DNA from: Candidatus Westeberhardia cardiocondylae
GTDB taxonomy: Bacteria; Pseudomonadota; Gammaproteobacteria; Enterobacterales; Enterobacteriaceae
Direction: 5' to 3'
DNA length: 64,000 nucleotides
Assembly: GCA_024648785.1 (NCBI GenBank)
Contig: JABYQB010000002.1
Location: forward strand, 1 to 64,000
Shown here: positions 34,859-46,318 of the stretch, piece by piece
How positions within the stretch are numbered: the stretch's first letter is position 1
How the letters are laid out: each line of letters starts with the position of its first letter
Made by a program: the position numbers and the translations under genes
The notes under the pieces: model-generated
Told to the model about the DNA's origin: nothing
Databases searched by the model: none
Seen by the model: only the letters and a program-made list of their open reading frames with translations

Positions 34859-36115
34859 ATGATAGATAAATATCATATTGATACTAAAGAATTATTTTGT
34901 TGTTCATTTTGTTTAAAGAATAAAAATGAAGTTTGTATGTTAATATCTATTTCTTCTATGTATATATGTAATGAATGTGTGGATGTATGTAATAATGTTA
35001 TTTATGAAGAAAATATGAAAACTAATTTTAATATTTTTAAAGAAAATGTTTCTATGACTCCTTGTAAAATTTATGATTATTTAGATAATTATGTTGTTTC
35101 TCAAAATAGGGCAAAAAAAGTATTGTCAGTAGCGCTATATAATCATTATAAAAGATTGAAAAATGTATTTTCTAAAAAAAAATTTTTTGATTTTGGAAAA
35201 AGTAATATTTTGTTAATTGGTCCTACTGGTTGTGGTAAAACTTTAATAGTTAAGGTACTGTCTCGTTGTTTAAATATTCCATGTGTAATAGCTGATGCTA
35301 CATCTTTAACGGAGGCTGGGTATGTAGGAGAAGATGTTGAAAGTATTATTCAAAAAGTTTTACAAATATGTAATTATGATATAAAAAAATCTGAAAATAG
35401 TATTATATATATTGACGAAATTGATAAAATTTCTCGTAAATCATATAATCCTTCTATTACTCGTGATGTTTCAGGAGAGGGTGTTCAACAAGCATTATTG
35501 AAAATAATAGAAGGAACTATAGCTTCTGTACCTCCGAAAGGTGGACGTAAACATCCTCAACAAGAGTTTTTACATGTAAATACTTCAAAAATTTTATTTA
35601 TTTGTGGAGGTACATTTTTGGGTTTAGATAAAATCATTGAAAAAAGAATAAATTCTAATGTTAGTATTGGTTTTTCTGCGTCATTAAAAAAAAATAATTT
35701 AAATAATGATATTTATGAAAATATATTTGAACAAGTTAATACAGAAGATTTAATAAAATTTGGTTTTATTCCAGAATTTATTGGTCGTTTTTCAATAATT
35801 GTATCTTTACATGGTTTAAATGAAGAAATTTTAAAGAAAATATTAATTACTCCTAAAAATTCTTTAATTGACGAATATAAAGAATTGTTTAATTTTGAAA
35901 ATGTGGAATTAGAATTTTCTGATTGTGCTTTATCTGCAATTGCAAAAAAAGCTTTAGTTCGCAATATTGGTGCTAGAGGATTAAGAAGTGTTTTAGAAGA
36001 TATATTGATGGACACTATGTATGAATTGCCATCCAAACATGGAGTAAGGAAAGTTATTGTTAATGAAAAAGTTGTGTTTGGAGAAATTAAACCTTTTTTA
36101 GTTTATAATGATTAA
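34859..36115 (+). CDS. clpX: ClpX ATPase
   Basis: CxxC zinc finger CCSFC...CNECVDVC; GPTGCGKT; YIDEIDKI. Confidence 0.98.
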   Translation: MIDKYHIDTKELFCCSFCLKNKNEVCMLISISSMYICNECVDVCNNVIYEENMKTNFNIFKENVSMTPCKIYDYLDNYVVSQNRAKKVLSVALYNHYKRLKNVFSKKKFFDFGKSNILLIGPTGCGKTLIVKVLSRCLNIPCVIADATSLTEAGYVGEDVESIIQKVLQICNYDIKKSENSIIYIDEIDKISRKSYNPSITRDVSGEGVQQALLKIIEGTIASVPPKGGRKHPQQEFLHVNTSKILFICGGTFLGLDKIIEKRINSNVSIGFSASLKKNNLNNDIYENIFEQVNTEDLIKFGFIPEFIGRFSIIVSLHGLNEEILKKILITPKNSLIDEYKELFNFENVELEFSDCALSAIAKKALVRNIGARGLRSVLEDILMDTMYELPSKHGVRKVIVNEKVVFGEIKPFLVYND

Positions 36116-36385
36116 TTTAATTTATTAAATTTATAAATTAATATTTTGTTTATATTTTATAAATATTATAATATTTATTATTGATAATATTTAAATTTTT
36201 ATAAAAATTAAATATTTTGTTTTGTGATCATGTGTATATGTTGATTATGGATATCGTTTCAAAAATTTGTTTATATTTTAAATATTGTTAAATATTTCAT
36301 TTAATGAAGTACTTTATAAGTATATTTAACAAAAATTAATATTTATTAATTTTTGTTTAATTTTATTAAAGAGAGAACAAGTAGT

Positions 36386-38722
36386 ATGCATGGTATATCT
36401 TCTGAAAAAATAGAGATTCCTGTTTTACCTTTACGTGATGTTGTAGTATACCCTAATATGATTATTCCATTATTTGTTGGCAGAGAGAAATCTATTCGTT
36501 GTTTAGAAATATCTATGAATAATGATAAGAAAATTATGTTAGTAGCTCAAAAAGAAGCATCAAATGATAATCCTGGTGTAGATGATTTGTTTTCGGTTGG
36601 AACCGTATCATGTATACTTCAAATGCTTAAATTACCTGACGGAACAGTAAAAGTATTAGTTGAGGGATTAGCACGTGCTAAAATTATTACATTGTCAGAT
36701 ATTGGTGATCATTTTGTTGCTACAATAAGTTATTTTGATAATTTTGTTTTAGATGAACGTGAACAATGTGTGTTAATGCGTACAGCTGTAGATCAATTTG
36801 AGGGATATATTAAACTAAATAAAAAAATACCTGTTGAAGTTTTAAGTTCATTAAATTCTATAGAAGAAGCTACTAGATTAGCTGATACTATTGCTGCACA
36901 TATGCCACTTAAATTATCTGATAAACAATCAGTATTAGAAATGAATGATGTTAGTAAGAGATTAGAATATTTGATGTCTATTATGGAGAATGAAATTGAT
37001 TTATTACATATAGAACAACGTATTAGAAATCGTGTTAAAAAACAAATGGAAAAGAGTCAAAGAGAATATTATTTAAATGAACAAATGAAGGCTATTCAGA
37101 AAGAATTGAATGAAATAGATAATGTTTCAAATGAACATGAATTATTAAAAAGAAAAATAAAAAACACAAAGTTGTCTTTAGAAGCTCGTGAAAAGATTGA
37201 GTCAGAATTTAAGAAATTAAAGTTAATGTCCCCTATATCTGCAGAGGCAACTGTTGTTAGGAGTTATATTGATTGGATGTTGTTAGTGCCTTGGTGTATA
37301 AGAAGTAAAGTGAAAAAAAATTTAATTAAAGCACAGGAAGTTCTTGATAGAGATCATTATGGTTTAGATAAAGTAAAAGATCGTATTTTAGAATATTTAT
37401 CAGTTCAAACTAGAACGCGTAAAATTAAGGGTCCTATTTTGTGTTTAGTTGGCCCCCCAGGTGTAGGTAAAACTTCTTTGGGTAAATCTATTGCTAAAGC
37501 TACTGGAAGAAAATATATAAGAATGGCATTAGGTGGGGTAAGAGATGAAGCTGAAATACGTGGTCATCGTAGAACTTATATTGGGTCTATGCCAGGAAAG
37601 ATTATTCAAAAAATATCTAGTATTGGTGTGAATAATCCATTGTTTTTGTTAGATGAGATAGATAAGATGTCTCATGATATGAGGGGAGATCCTGCATCAG
37701 CATTATTAGAAGTATTAGATCCTGAGCAAAATGTTTCTTTTAATGATCATTATTTAGAAGTGGATTATGATTTATCTTCTGTTATGTTTGTTGCTACATC
37801 TAATTCAATGAATATACCTTTACCATTACTTGATAGGATGGAGGTTATTTATTTATCAAGTTATACTGAGGAAGAAAAATTAAACATTTCTAGGAAGTAT
37901 TTATTATTTAAACAGATGCGTCGTAATGCTTTAAAAAAAAAAGAATTAATAGTAAAAGATGATGTATTTTTGGAAATTATACGTTATTACACAAGAGAAT
38001 CTGGTGTAAGAAATTTAGAGAGAGAAATTTCAAGATTGTGTAGAAAGTCTGTAAAGATGTTATTAATGGATAAATCTAATAAAGTTATTACTATTGATAT
38101 TAAAAATTTAAAAAATTTTTTGGGTGTAAAACGTTTTACTTATGGCATGATAGATAAGGAAAATAGAATTGGTCAAGTTACTGGGTTAGCATGGACAGAG
38201 GTAGGAGGGGATTTGTTAACTATTGAAGCTGCGTGTGTACCAGGAAAAGGAAAATTAAATTATACTGGGTCTCTTGGTGAAGTAATGCAAGAATCTATTC
38301 AGGCTGCATTGACTGTAGTACGTTCTTGTTCTGATAAGCTTGGAATTAATTCAAATTTTTATGAAAATAAAGATATTCATGTTCATGTTCCAGAAGGAGC
38401 TACTCCTAAAGACGGTCCAAGTGCTGGTGTTGCAGTGTGTACTGCGTTAGTTTCTTGTTTGACTGGTAATCCAGTTAAATCTAATGTTGCTATGACAGGT
38501 GAAATTACCTTACATGGTCAAATATTACAAATTGGAGGTTTGAAAGAAAAGTTGTTAGCAGCTCATCGTGGTGGAATTACATTGGTATTGATTCCATATG
38601 ATAATAAACGAGATTTGGAAGATGTGTCTTCTGTTGTTATTAATAATTTGGATATTTGTTTTGTGAAACATATTGATGAAGTATTAGAATTAGCATTACA
38701 AAATTCTACATGTTGTGTATAA
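36386..38722 (+). CDS. lon: Lon protease (start placed at ATG 36386)
   Basis: IPVLPLRDVVVYPNMIIPLFVGREKSI, GPPGVGKTSLGKSIA, EGATPKDGPSAG catalytic Ser. Confidence 0.98.
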   Translation: MHGISSEKIEIPVLPLRDVVVYPNMIIPLFVGREKSIRCLEISMNNDKKIMLVAQKEASNDNPGVDDLFSVGTVSCILQMLKLPDGTVKVLVEGLARAKIITLSDIGDHFVATISYFDNFVLDEREQCVLMRTAVDQFEGYIKLNKKIPVEVLSSLNSIEEATRLADTIAAHMPLKLSDKQSVLEMNDVSKRLEYLMSIMENEIDLLHIEQRIRNRVKKQMEKSQREYYLNEQMKAIQKELNEIDNVSNEHELLKRKIKNTKLSLEAREKIESEFKKLKLMSPISAEATVVRSYIDWMLLVPWCIRSKVKKNLIKAQEVLDRDHYGLDKVKDRILEYLSVQTRTRKIKGPILCLVGPPGVGKTSLGKSIAKATGRKYIRMALGGVRDEAEIRGHRRTYIGSMPGKIIQKISSIGVNNPLFLLDEIDKMSHDMRGDPASALLEVLDPEQNVSFNDHYLEVDYDLSSVMFVATSNSMNIPLPLLDRMEVIYLSSYTEEEKLNISRKYLLFKQMRRNALKKKELIVKDDVFLEIIRYYTRESGVRNLEREISRLCRKSVKMLLMDKSNKVITIDIKNLKNFLGVKRFTYGMIDKENRIGQVTGLAWTEVGGDLLTIEAACVPGKGKLNYTGSLGEVMQESIQAALTVVRSCSDKLGINSNFYENKDIHVHVPEGATPKDGPSAGVAVCTALVSCLTGNPVKSNVAMTGEITLHGQILQIGGLKEKLLAAHRGGITLVLIPYDNKRDLEDVSSVVINNLDICFVKHIDEVLELALQNSTCCV

Positions 38723-39684
38723 AATATTAAAATATTAAATTTAATCTAAAATATAATTATGTTTTATGTAAATTTTTTATTTTATAAATTTTATGATATT
38801 TTATAATGTATAATATTTTTTTACATTATATTTTATAATATTTTCATACTTTTGTTGTAATATTTTTTTGTTTGTTATTAATTAATTTTAATATTTTAGT
38901 CATTTATATATTTTAAAATTTTGTTTATTATTTTGAAATTTTATTATTTTTTATTTTATATAATTAAAATTAATTAATAATTTGATTTGTTTATTTTTTT
39001 AAATATTTTTACTTTTATGTAATTTATTAAATGCAAATATTATTTTTATATTTTTCTAATTTTTTTTATATTATTGTATATTTTGTTGTTTAATTTTATA
39101 TCTATAATAATGTTATTAAATTTTTAATTTTTAAATTAAAATGAGATATTTTAGATTTTCTAGTTTTTTAATTATTTTTTTCATTTTTATTTTTGTTTTA
39201 ACTGAAATAAGTAAGTATTTATTTTATTAATTTAATAGTATTAAACTATTGTATAGTTAATGAGAATAAAAGAAATTATGCAAAAAATATTATTTAATTT
39301 AAATTATTAATATATTATTTGAAATACTTGAAAAGTTTTTATTATTTATTTTGATTAATGAGATAAGTATATAAATTTATTTATAAAGTTTTTATTTATA
39401 TGTTTATAAATACATTTTATATATTGAAAAAGTTTTAAAATTAAAATACTAATATATTAGTATGTTTTGTATTATATTAGTATGAAAAATTTTAATAATT
39501 TATGTTATTAAATATTTGAATAATTTCTTTTATGTTGATATTGTTTTTGTAAGTTTATATTTAAATATATGTTACTTTTGTAATTCTCTTTTTTTTAAAT
39601 TTTATGTGGTATGTTAATATTGTTTTTATATTTATGTATTTTATTACAATTTAATATATATTAAATTAAATATATTTTAAAAAT

Positions 39685-40620
39685 ATGGTAAGTTATTTGA
39701 AAATTATTTTTTTGATCGGTCCTACTTCTTCTGGAAAAACTGATCTTTCTGTGTTATTAGGTCGTAGATTGCCAATAGAAATTATAAGTGTGGATTCCGC
39801 AATGGTTTATCGTGGAATGGATATTGGTACTGCAAAACCATCTTATAAAGATTTGTTAGATATTCCACATAGATTAATTAATATTTGTGATCCAATTGAT
39901 AGTTATTCTGTATTTGAGTTTTACAAAGATTCTGTTAAAGCAATACATGATATTATTAAACGCGGTCGAATTCCTATGTTAGTTGGAGGTAGTATGTTTT
40001 ATTTTAAATCTTTATTTAGTGGTGGATTTTCTGTTTTACCATCTAATAATAAAGAAATAAGATTATATATTAGTAATAAGGCAAATAAGATTGGATGGAA
40101 AAAAATGTATCAAAAATTAAAAAAAATTGATTTTACTTCAGCATGTCGTATTCACCCTAATGATATACAGAGAATATCTAGAGCTTTGGAAGTTTTTTTT
40201 GTTTCTGGTAAAACAATTACAGAATTAAGTAAAAATTTTTTAAAAAATTCTATTTTTGATAAATATAAGACATATAAATTTATTGTTTTTCCTTATAATA
40301 AAAGTTTATTACATAAACGTATTGAAAGAAGATTTTATGATATGTTATCCTTGGGATTTGAAAATGAGGTGCGTTTGTTATTTTCTAGAGGTGATCTTAC
40401 TGAAAATATGCCTTCAATGAAATGTATTGGTTATCGTCAAATGTTGTTGTATATTACTGGAAGTATTAATTATAACGATATGATAAATAGAGCTATTTTT
40501 GCAACTAAGAATCTTGCAAAACGTCAAATTACTTGGATAAAAAAATGGAATAATTTTTATTGTTTAGATTCTGAAAATATTTTTGAATCACTTGATAAGG
40601 TGTTAAGAATTGTTCTTTGA
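39685..40620 (+). CDS. miaA: tRNA dimethylallyltransferase
   Basis: FLIGPTSSGKTDLS, DSAMVYRGMDIGTAKPS, KCIGYRQM; TGA stop. Confidence 0.97.
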   Translation: MVSYLKIIFLIGPTSSGKTDLSVLLGRRLPIEIISVDSAMVYRGMDIGTAKPSYKDLLDIPHRLINICDPIDSYSVFEFYKDSVKAIHDIIKRGRIPMLVGGSMFYFKSLFSGGFSVLPSNNKEIRLYISNKANKIGWKKMYQKLKKIDFTSACRIHPNDIQRISRALEVFFVSGKTITELSKNFLKNSIFDKYKTYKFIVFPYNKSLLHKRIERRFYDMLSLGFENEVRLLFSRGDLTENMPSMKCIGYRQMLLYITGSINYNDMINRAIFATKNLAKRQITWIKKWNNFYCLDSENIFESLDKVLRIVL

Positions 40621-40754
40621 GTAATATTTATTTTATTAAATAATATGGATATTGTGTTGTTATATATTAGATTTTAATGTGTATAATATTTAATATAATA
40701 TAAATTTTATATATGAATTATAAGATAAATAAAATATGTAAGGAAACATTAATT

Positions 40755-41063
40755 GTGAAAGGAAAATCTTTACAAGATCCATTTTTAAATACATTGCGAC
40801 GTGAACGTGTACCTGTTTCGATTTATTTAATAAATGGTATAAAGTTAGAGGGTAAAATTGAATCTTTTGATGTATTTGTTATTCTTTTAAAGAATACAGT
40901 TAGTCAAATAATTTATAAACATGCTATTTCTACTGTTGTACCCGCTCGTTCCATATTATATTATAATGATAATGTGAATAGTGGTAATTTTAACAATTAT
41001 AAAAAAAATACAATATTTTCACAATCACGAGTTAGTGTGTTAAATAAGTTATCTAAAATATAA
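40755..41063 (+). CDS. hfq: RNA chaperone Hfq (GTG start at 40755 likely; ATG 40713 possible)
   Basis: [62 protein letters not shown]. Confidence 0.95.
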   Translation: MKGKSLQDPFLNTLRRERVPVSIYLINGIKLEGKIESFDVFVILLKNTVSQIIYKHAISTVVPARSILYYNDNVNSGNFNNYKKNTIFSQSRVSVLNKLSKI

Positions 41064-41070
41064 TTTTATC

Positions 41071-41095
41071 AAATTTAATTTTGTTAGAATTTAAA
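41071..41095. repeat. 25-bp exact direct repeat, copy 2, just downstream of hfq
   Basis: AAATTTAATTTTGTTAGAATTTAAA identical to 8061-8085. Confidence 0.9.
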
Positions 41096-41461
41096 ATGTT
41101 AATGTTATATTTTTTAAGAAAAATGCATTATTTTAATGTATTTATGGAAATTATTTATGTATATTGATATTTAATAGATATTACATAATTAGTATTTATT
41201 AAAAATTTTAATGTATATTGTTTATTCTTATATTAAAATAATTATAATTTATTTAAGTTTATTTTTTAATAACATTAATTTAATATTAAATATTTTATTT
41301 ATTTGTATGTTATTTATAAAATTTTTCAATTTTGTTATTTTTTAATAAAAAATTTTTTATAAATATATATTTTATATATTATAAGTATATTTAGTTTTTG
41401 GTGTTTAATTAATAGAATAATAAAAAATTTTAAATTATTAAATAAAAGCGTTGTATCTTAT

Positions 41462-42547
41462 ATGTTAAAGATAATAAAATTTTTTTCATTTTTTAATATA
41501 AAAAGTAATATTTATAGTTTTTTAAATTTTAATAAGTATATTAATAAATTATATGTGAATGGTCCTCCTGATTTAGAGGATGTTTTACGTAATTTTTTTA
41601 AAAAATTTAAAATTTTTAATTATAAAAATAAAATTTTTAATACTAATAAAATATATTTTAATAAGAATAATATTTATATTATTTTTTTTGTGGTATTTTT
41701 TATTATTTTATTTTTTATATGTAGTGGTTTTTATATAATACGAGAGGCTGAACGTGGTGTAGTATTAAGATTTGGTAAATTTCATCATATAGTTTTGCCA
41801 GGATTGAATTGGAAATTTAGTTTTATTGATTCTGTTCATACTGTTAATGTAGAATCTGTGCAGGAATTAGTATCTTCAGGAGTTATGTTAACATCTGATG
41901 AAAATGTTATTCGTGTTGAAATGAATGTTCAGTATCGTATTACTGATCCAAAATCTTATTTGTTTAGTGTTACTAATGCTGATGACAGTCTTAGACAAGC
42001 TACTGATAGTGCTTTGCGTGGTGTTATTGGTAAATATACAATGGATCGTATTCTTACTGAAGGCAGAACATTGGTTCGTAATGATACTCAACGTATTTTG
42101 GAAGATATTATTTATCCATATAATATGGGAATTACTTTGTTGGATGTTAATTTTCAGACTGCTAGACCACCAGAAGAAGTTAAGGAATCTTTTGATGACG
42201 CAATAGCTGCAAGAGAGAATGAACAACAATATATTCGAGAAGCTGAAGCTTATGTTAATGAAGTTCAACCTCGTGCTAATGGTAAAGCACAACGTATTTT
42301 AGAAGAAGGTCGTGCATATAAGACTAAATCTATTTTAAATGCAAAAGGTGAAGTTCAACGTTTTTTAAAAATATTACCGGAATATAAAATTTCTCCAGAG
42401 ATAACAAAAGAGCGTTTGTATATAGATGTTATGGAGAGAGTATTAAGTGGTTCAAAAAAAATATTGGTTTCTAAAAATAATACAATTTTTTTAGATTATG
42501 GATTATTTAATAAAAATTTATTAAATTTTGTAAAAAATTCTGGTTAA
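41462..42547 (+). CDS. hflK: FtsH regulator HflK
   Basis: GPPDLEDVLR, REAERGVVLRFGKFHHIVLPGLNWK; adjacent hflC. Confidence 0.96.
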   Translation: MLKIIKFFSFFNIKSNIYSFLNFNKYINKLYVNGPPDLEDVLRNFFKKFKIFNYKNKIFNTNKIYFNKNNIYIIFFVVFFIILFFICSGFYIIREAERGVVLRFGKFHHIVLPGLNWKFSFIDSVHTVNVESVQELVSSGVMLTSDENVIRVEMNVQYRITDPKSYLFSVTNADDSLRQATDSALRGVIGKYTMDRILTEGRTLVRNDTQRILEDIIYPYNMGITLLDVNFQTARPPEEVKESFDDAIAARENEQQYIREAEAYVNEVQPRANGKAQRILEEGRAYKTKSILNAKGEVQRFLKILPEYKISPEITKERLYIDVMERVLSGSKKILVSKNNTIFLDYGLFNKNLLNFVKNSG

Positions 42548-42685
42548 GAAAAAATAATATTTTTAATATTAATTTATTATTTTAATGTGAAATAATAATT
42601 TATTAACTAATGTTATTTTTTATTTTTAATTATATTCAACTAATGTTATTTATTGTAAAAAAAATAATATGAGGTTATTAATATT

Positions 42686-43687
42686 GTGACACGACATATT
42701 GTAATTATATCTGTAATTTTTTCTGTATTAATATCTTTTTATACATCATGTTTTATTATTCAAGAAGGTCAATGTGGTATTGTTTTGAGATTTGGTAAAG
42801 TGTTACGTGATATAGATAATAATCCAATAGTTTATAATCCTGGTTTACATATAAAAATTCCTATTTTAGAAAAAGTTAAAAATCTTGATATTCGTATTCA
42901 AACTATGGAAAATCAAGAGGATAGATTTGTAACTATGGAAAAAAAAGATTTAATTATTGATTCATATATCAAATGGAGAATTAGTGATTTTAGTAGGTAT
43001 TATTTAGCTACAGGTGGTGGTGATATATCTCAGGCTGAAACTTTGATTAGAAGAAAATTTTCTGATCGTCTTCGTTCTGAATTAGGAAAATTAGACGTTA
43101 AAGGAATTGTTACTGATTCTAGAAATCAATTAATGAGTGATGTTAGAAAATTGTTAAATTATGGTACAGTTGGTAATGATAATGAAAAAGTATTATCTAA
43201 TAATTGTATGTTTTTTAGTAATTTTAAAAATAATGAATTTTATTTGGTTGATAGTTTTAAAGATAATTTAGAAATTAATCAAAATAGTATGGCTGCTTTA
43301 GGTATTGAGATAGTTGATGTTCGTATAAAACAAATTAATTTACCTGTAGAAGTTTCTGACGCTATTTATCAACGTATGCGTGCTGAAAGAGAGGCAGTTG
43401 CTAGAAGACATCGTTCTCAGGGGCAGGAGGAAGCAGAAAAATTGAGAGCTGTTGCTGATTATGAAGTTACTCGTACTTTATCTGAAGCTGAACATCAGTC
43501 ATTAATTATTAGAGGTGAAGCTGATGCTGAAACTGTAAGGATATATGCAAATTCTTTTAACGAAGATCCTGATTTTTATATTTTTCTTAGAATGTTGCAT
43601 GCTTATGAGAATAGTTTTAAAGATGATTATAATGTAATTGTTTTAAATCCTGAAAGTAATTTTTTGCGTTTTATGAAATTACAATAA
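42686..43687 (+). CDS. hflC: FtsH regulator HflC (GTG start)
   Basis: RFGKVLRDIDNNP, KKDLIIDSYIKWRISDFSRYYLATGGGD, MRAEREAVARRHRSQGQEEAE; GAGG Shine-Dalgarno upstream. Confidence 0.97.
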   Translation: MTRHIVIISVIFSVLISFYTSCFIIQEGQCGIVLRFGKVLRDIDNNPIVYNPGLHIKIPILEKVKNLDIRIQTMENQEDRFVTMEKKDLIIDSYIKWRISDFSRYYLATGGGDISQAETLIRRKFSDRLRSELGKLDVKGIVTDSRNQLMSDVRKLLNYGTVGNDNEKVLSNNCMFFSNFKNNEFYLVDSFKDNLEINQNSMAALGIEIVDVRIKQINLPVEVSDAIYQRMRAEREAVARRHRSQGQEEAEKLRAVADYEVTRTLSEAEHQSLIIRGEADAETVRIYANSFNEDPDFYIFLRMLHAYENSFKDDYNVIVLNPESNFLRFMKLQ

Positions 43688-43891
43688 TTAAATTGTTTTA
43701 TTTGTATATGTTGAAAACAAAATCTTATTTAATTTAATTAAAATAATATTTTATTATTTTATTTTAAGATGTTAGTTTTTAATTTTATTAAATTTAATTT
43801 TTTTAAAATTTTATATGAAAGGGTTGATTTTTTTATTTTTTTTGTATTAGTAGTTAATTTTTTTAATTTTTAAATTTTTGTTTATTTGTAA

Positions 43892-44626
43892 ATGTGTGAA
43901 ATAGTTTATGGTATACATGTTATAGAGTCTATTTTATATAAAAATCCTGATAGATTTTTAGAAGTGTATATTATTAATAATTATAATACACGTTTGAAAA
44001 AATTAGTATATTTTTTACAGAAATATGACATTTTAATTAAGTTTGTAAATAAAAAATTTTTATATAATATTGTTAAATATTATGGTGTACATCAGGGTAT
44101 TGTGGCAAAAATTAAAAAAAATGTATTTAAAAATGATATTTTCTCATTTGTTTCAAGCAGATCTAGATCTTTGTTATTAGTTTTAGATGGTATTACTGAC
44201 TCTAGAAATTTGGGAGCTTGTTTTAGAAATGCCGAAGCAGCTGGTGTAGATGCTATAATTGTTCCAAAGCATCGTTCCGCAAAATTAAATGCTATTGCTA
44301 AAAAATCTTCTAGTGGTTCATCTGAGTTAGTTCCATTTTTTAGAGTAAATAATTTGTCTAGAGTATTAAATTTTTTGAAAAGTTGTAATTTTTGGATTAT
44401 TGGAACTAGTTCTAATTCTAATCATTCTTTATATAATGCAAAAGTTGATAGTGATTCTTTAGTTTTGATTTTAGGTTCTGAGGATAAAGGTATGCGTTTT
44501 TTGACAAGTAAATATTGTAATGAAATTGTCAGTGTTCCAATGTTTGGATTAATTTCTTCTTTGAATGTTTCTGTGGTATCTGGAATATGTTTATTTGAAT
44601 TTATAAGAAAACGTAAATATAAATGA
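43892..44626 (+). CDS. rlmB: 23S rRNA Gm2251 2'-O-methyltransferase
   Basis: YGIHVIESIL, LVLDGITDSRNLGACFRNAEAAGVDAIIVP, SLNVSVVSGICLFE (SpoU). Confidence 0.95.
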   Translation: MCEIVYGIHVIESILYKNPDRFLEVYIINNYNTRLKKLVYFLQKYDILIKFVNKKFLYNIVKYYGVHQGIVAKIKKNVFKNDIFSFVSSRSRSLLLVLDGITDSRNLGACFRNAEAAGVDAIIVPKHRSAKLNAIAKKSSSGSSELVPFFRVNNLSRVLNFLKSCNFWIIGTSSNSNHSLYNAKVDSDSLVLILGSEDKGMRFLTSKYCNEIVSVPMFGLISSLNVSVVSGICLFEFIRKRKYK

Positions 44627-44947
44627 ATATTAAAAATTTTTAATTTTTATATTTTAATATTTAATTATAACATGTTAATAAATTATTTATTTTTATTTTT
44701 TATTTTTCATTTATAGTTTTATAATATATCATTGTATTTGTATATTTTTATATATATTATTAGTGTTAAATTTTTGTAAAAATAAAATTTAAGTTTAAAA
44801 ATGTATTTAATATTTATTAGATTTAATTTTTTGTTTATATATTTTTTAAATATTTTAATTGTATTCTTATTTAAGATAATTTTTAATATGATACATTTTT
44901 ATTATATTGTTTGTGAATAAATTAATTTTTAAAAATTTGGAGATATT

Positions 44948-45283
44948 ATGAGGAATTATGAAGTTGTTTTTATGGTACATCCTGATAAATTTAATCATAT
45001 TGATAATATACTTAATAATTTTTTATTTATTATTGTTGATAAATATGGTGGTTTAGTATATCGTTTGGAATATTGGGGTTGTTTAAACCTAACATATCCT
45101 ATTAAAAAATTGTATAAAGCTTATTATTTTTTATTAAATGTTGAAGTTGTTAAAAATGCAATTGATGAAATAAAAAAGATTTTTAAAATTGATGTTTTTG
45201 TTATTAGAAGCATGATTATTCGTGTTAAGTTAGCTATTACTGATGTTTCGCCTATGATGAAAATAAGAGAGGATTATACATAA
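44948..45283 (+). CDS. rpsF: 30S ribosomal protein S6
   Basis: MRNYEVVFMVHPD...VIRSMIIRVK. Confidence 0.97.
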   Translation: MRNYEVVFMVHPDKFNHIDNILNNFLFIIVDKYGGLVYRLEYWGCLNLTYPIKKLYKAYYFLLNVEVVKNAIDEIKKIFKIDVFVIRSMIIRVKLAITDVSPMMKIREDYT

Positions 45284-45480
45284 TCATTTTAAATAAATAA
45301 TATAAAAATATTTAATTTTTTTTATTTTTTATTAATAGTAGATATATCTTATTTTTTGAAAATTATAATTTGTTGTTTTAAACATGTAATGTTTTGTATT
45401 ATTGTTACAAACATGAATTTGTTCTTATTGAATGTAATTATCAATATTTTTGAATTTATATGTTTTAGGAGAATATTTAT

Positions 45481-45744
45481 ATGATATATTATACTCGTCG
45501 TAGAAAGTTTTGTCGTTTTAGAGTAAAAAATATTATTGAAATTGATTATAAGGATATTTCTGTATTAAAAAATTATATTACTGAAAGTGGTAAAATTGTA
45601 CCTAGAAGAGTTACTGGAACTAGTATGAAATATCAACGTCAATTATCTAGTGCTATTAAAAAAGCTAGATATATTTCTTTATTACCTTATACAGATAATA
45701 ATTATTTTTTATCAGAAAATTTTCTTAAAGAGGATAATGTATGA
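45481..45744 (+). CDS. rpsR: 30S ribosomal protein S18
   Basis: [36 protein letters not shown]. Confidence 0.98.
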   Translation: MIYYTRRRKFCRFRVKNIIEIDYKDISVLKNYITESGKIVPRRVTGTSMKYQRQLSSAIKKARYISLLPYTDNNYFLSENFLKEDNV

Positions 45745-46202
45745 AAGTTATTCTTATTAAGAAGGTGTTAGGGTTAGGTGATTTAGGAAATATAATAAAT
45801 GTTAAGCCAGGTTATGCTAGAAATTTTTTGTTTCCTAATGGAATAGCAATTTTAGCAAGTAAAAAAAATATAGAAAATATTAAAAGTTTTAAAAAAAATG
45901 TTAATATTGTTTTTGAAACAAATTATGTTGAGGCTAAAAATAAAGCTGATAGAATTAATAAACTAGAAAAAATTGTTATTGAGTCTAGAGTATCAGATCA
46001 TGTAACTGGTAAATTATTTGGGTCTGTAAATGCTAAAAATATTTGTATAGCTATGTCAAAATTTGGAATAAATATTTTACAAAAGGAAATATTTATGCCT
46101 AGTGGTGTTTTTAAGTTTATTGGTAAATATTATATAAATATTAAATTGCATAAAAAAGTATCTGTAAATTTTTGTATTATTGTTATTGAAAAGAAAGATT
46201 AG
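45741..46202 (+). CDS. rplI: 50S ribosomal protein L9
   Basis: [40 protein letters not shown] overlap with rpsR. Confidence 0.97.
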   Translation: MKVILIKKVLGLGDLGNIINVKPGYARNFLFPNGIAILASKKNIENIKSFKKNVNIVFETNYVEAKNKADRINKLEKIVIESRVSDHVTGKLFGSVNAKNICIAMSKFGINILQKEIFMPSGVFKFIGKYYINIKLHKKVSVNFCIIVIEKKD

Positions 46203-46318
46203 TTTTTGTATTATTTATTTCATGTTGTATTTATATAATTAAATATTTTATTTCGTTAAAATTTTTAAATATTTTATAATATTTTTCATTGAATTAATAT
46301 TTTCTTTTAAATGAAATA

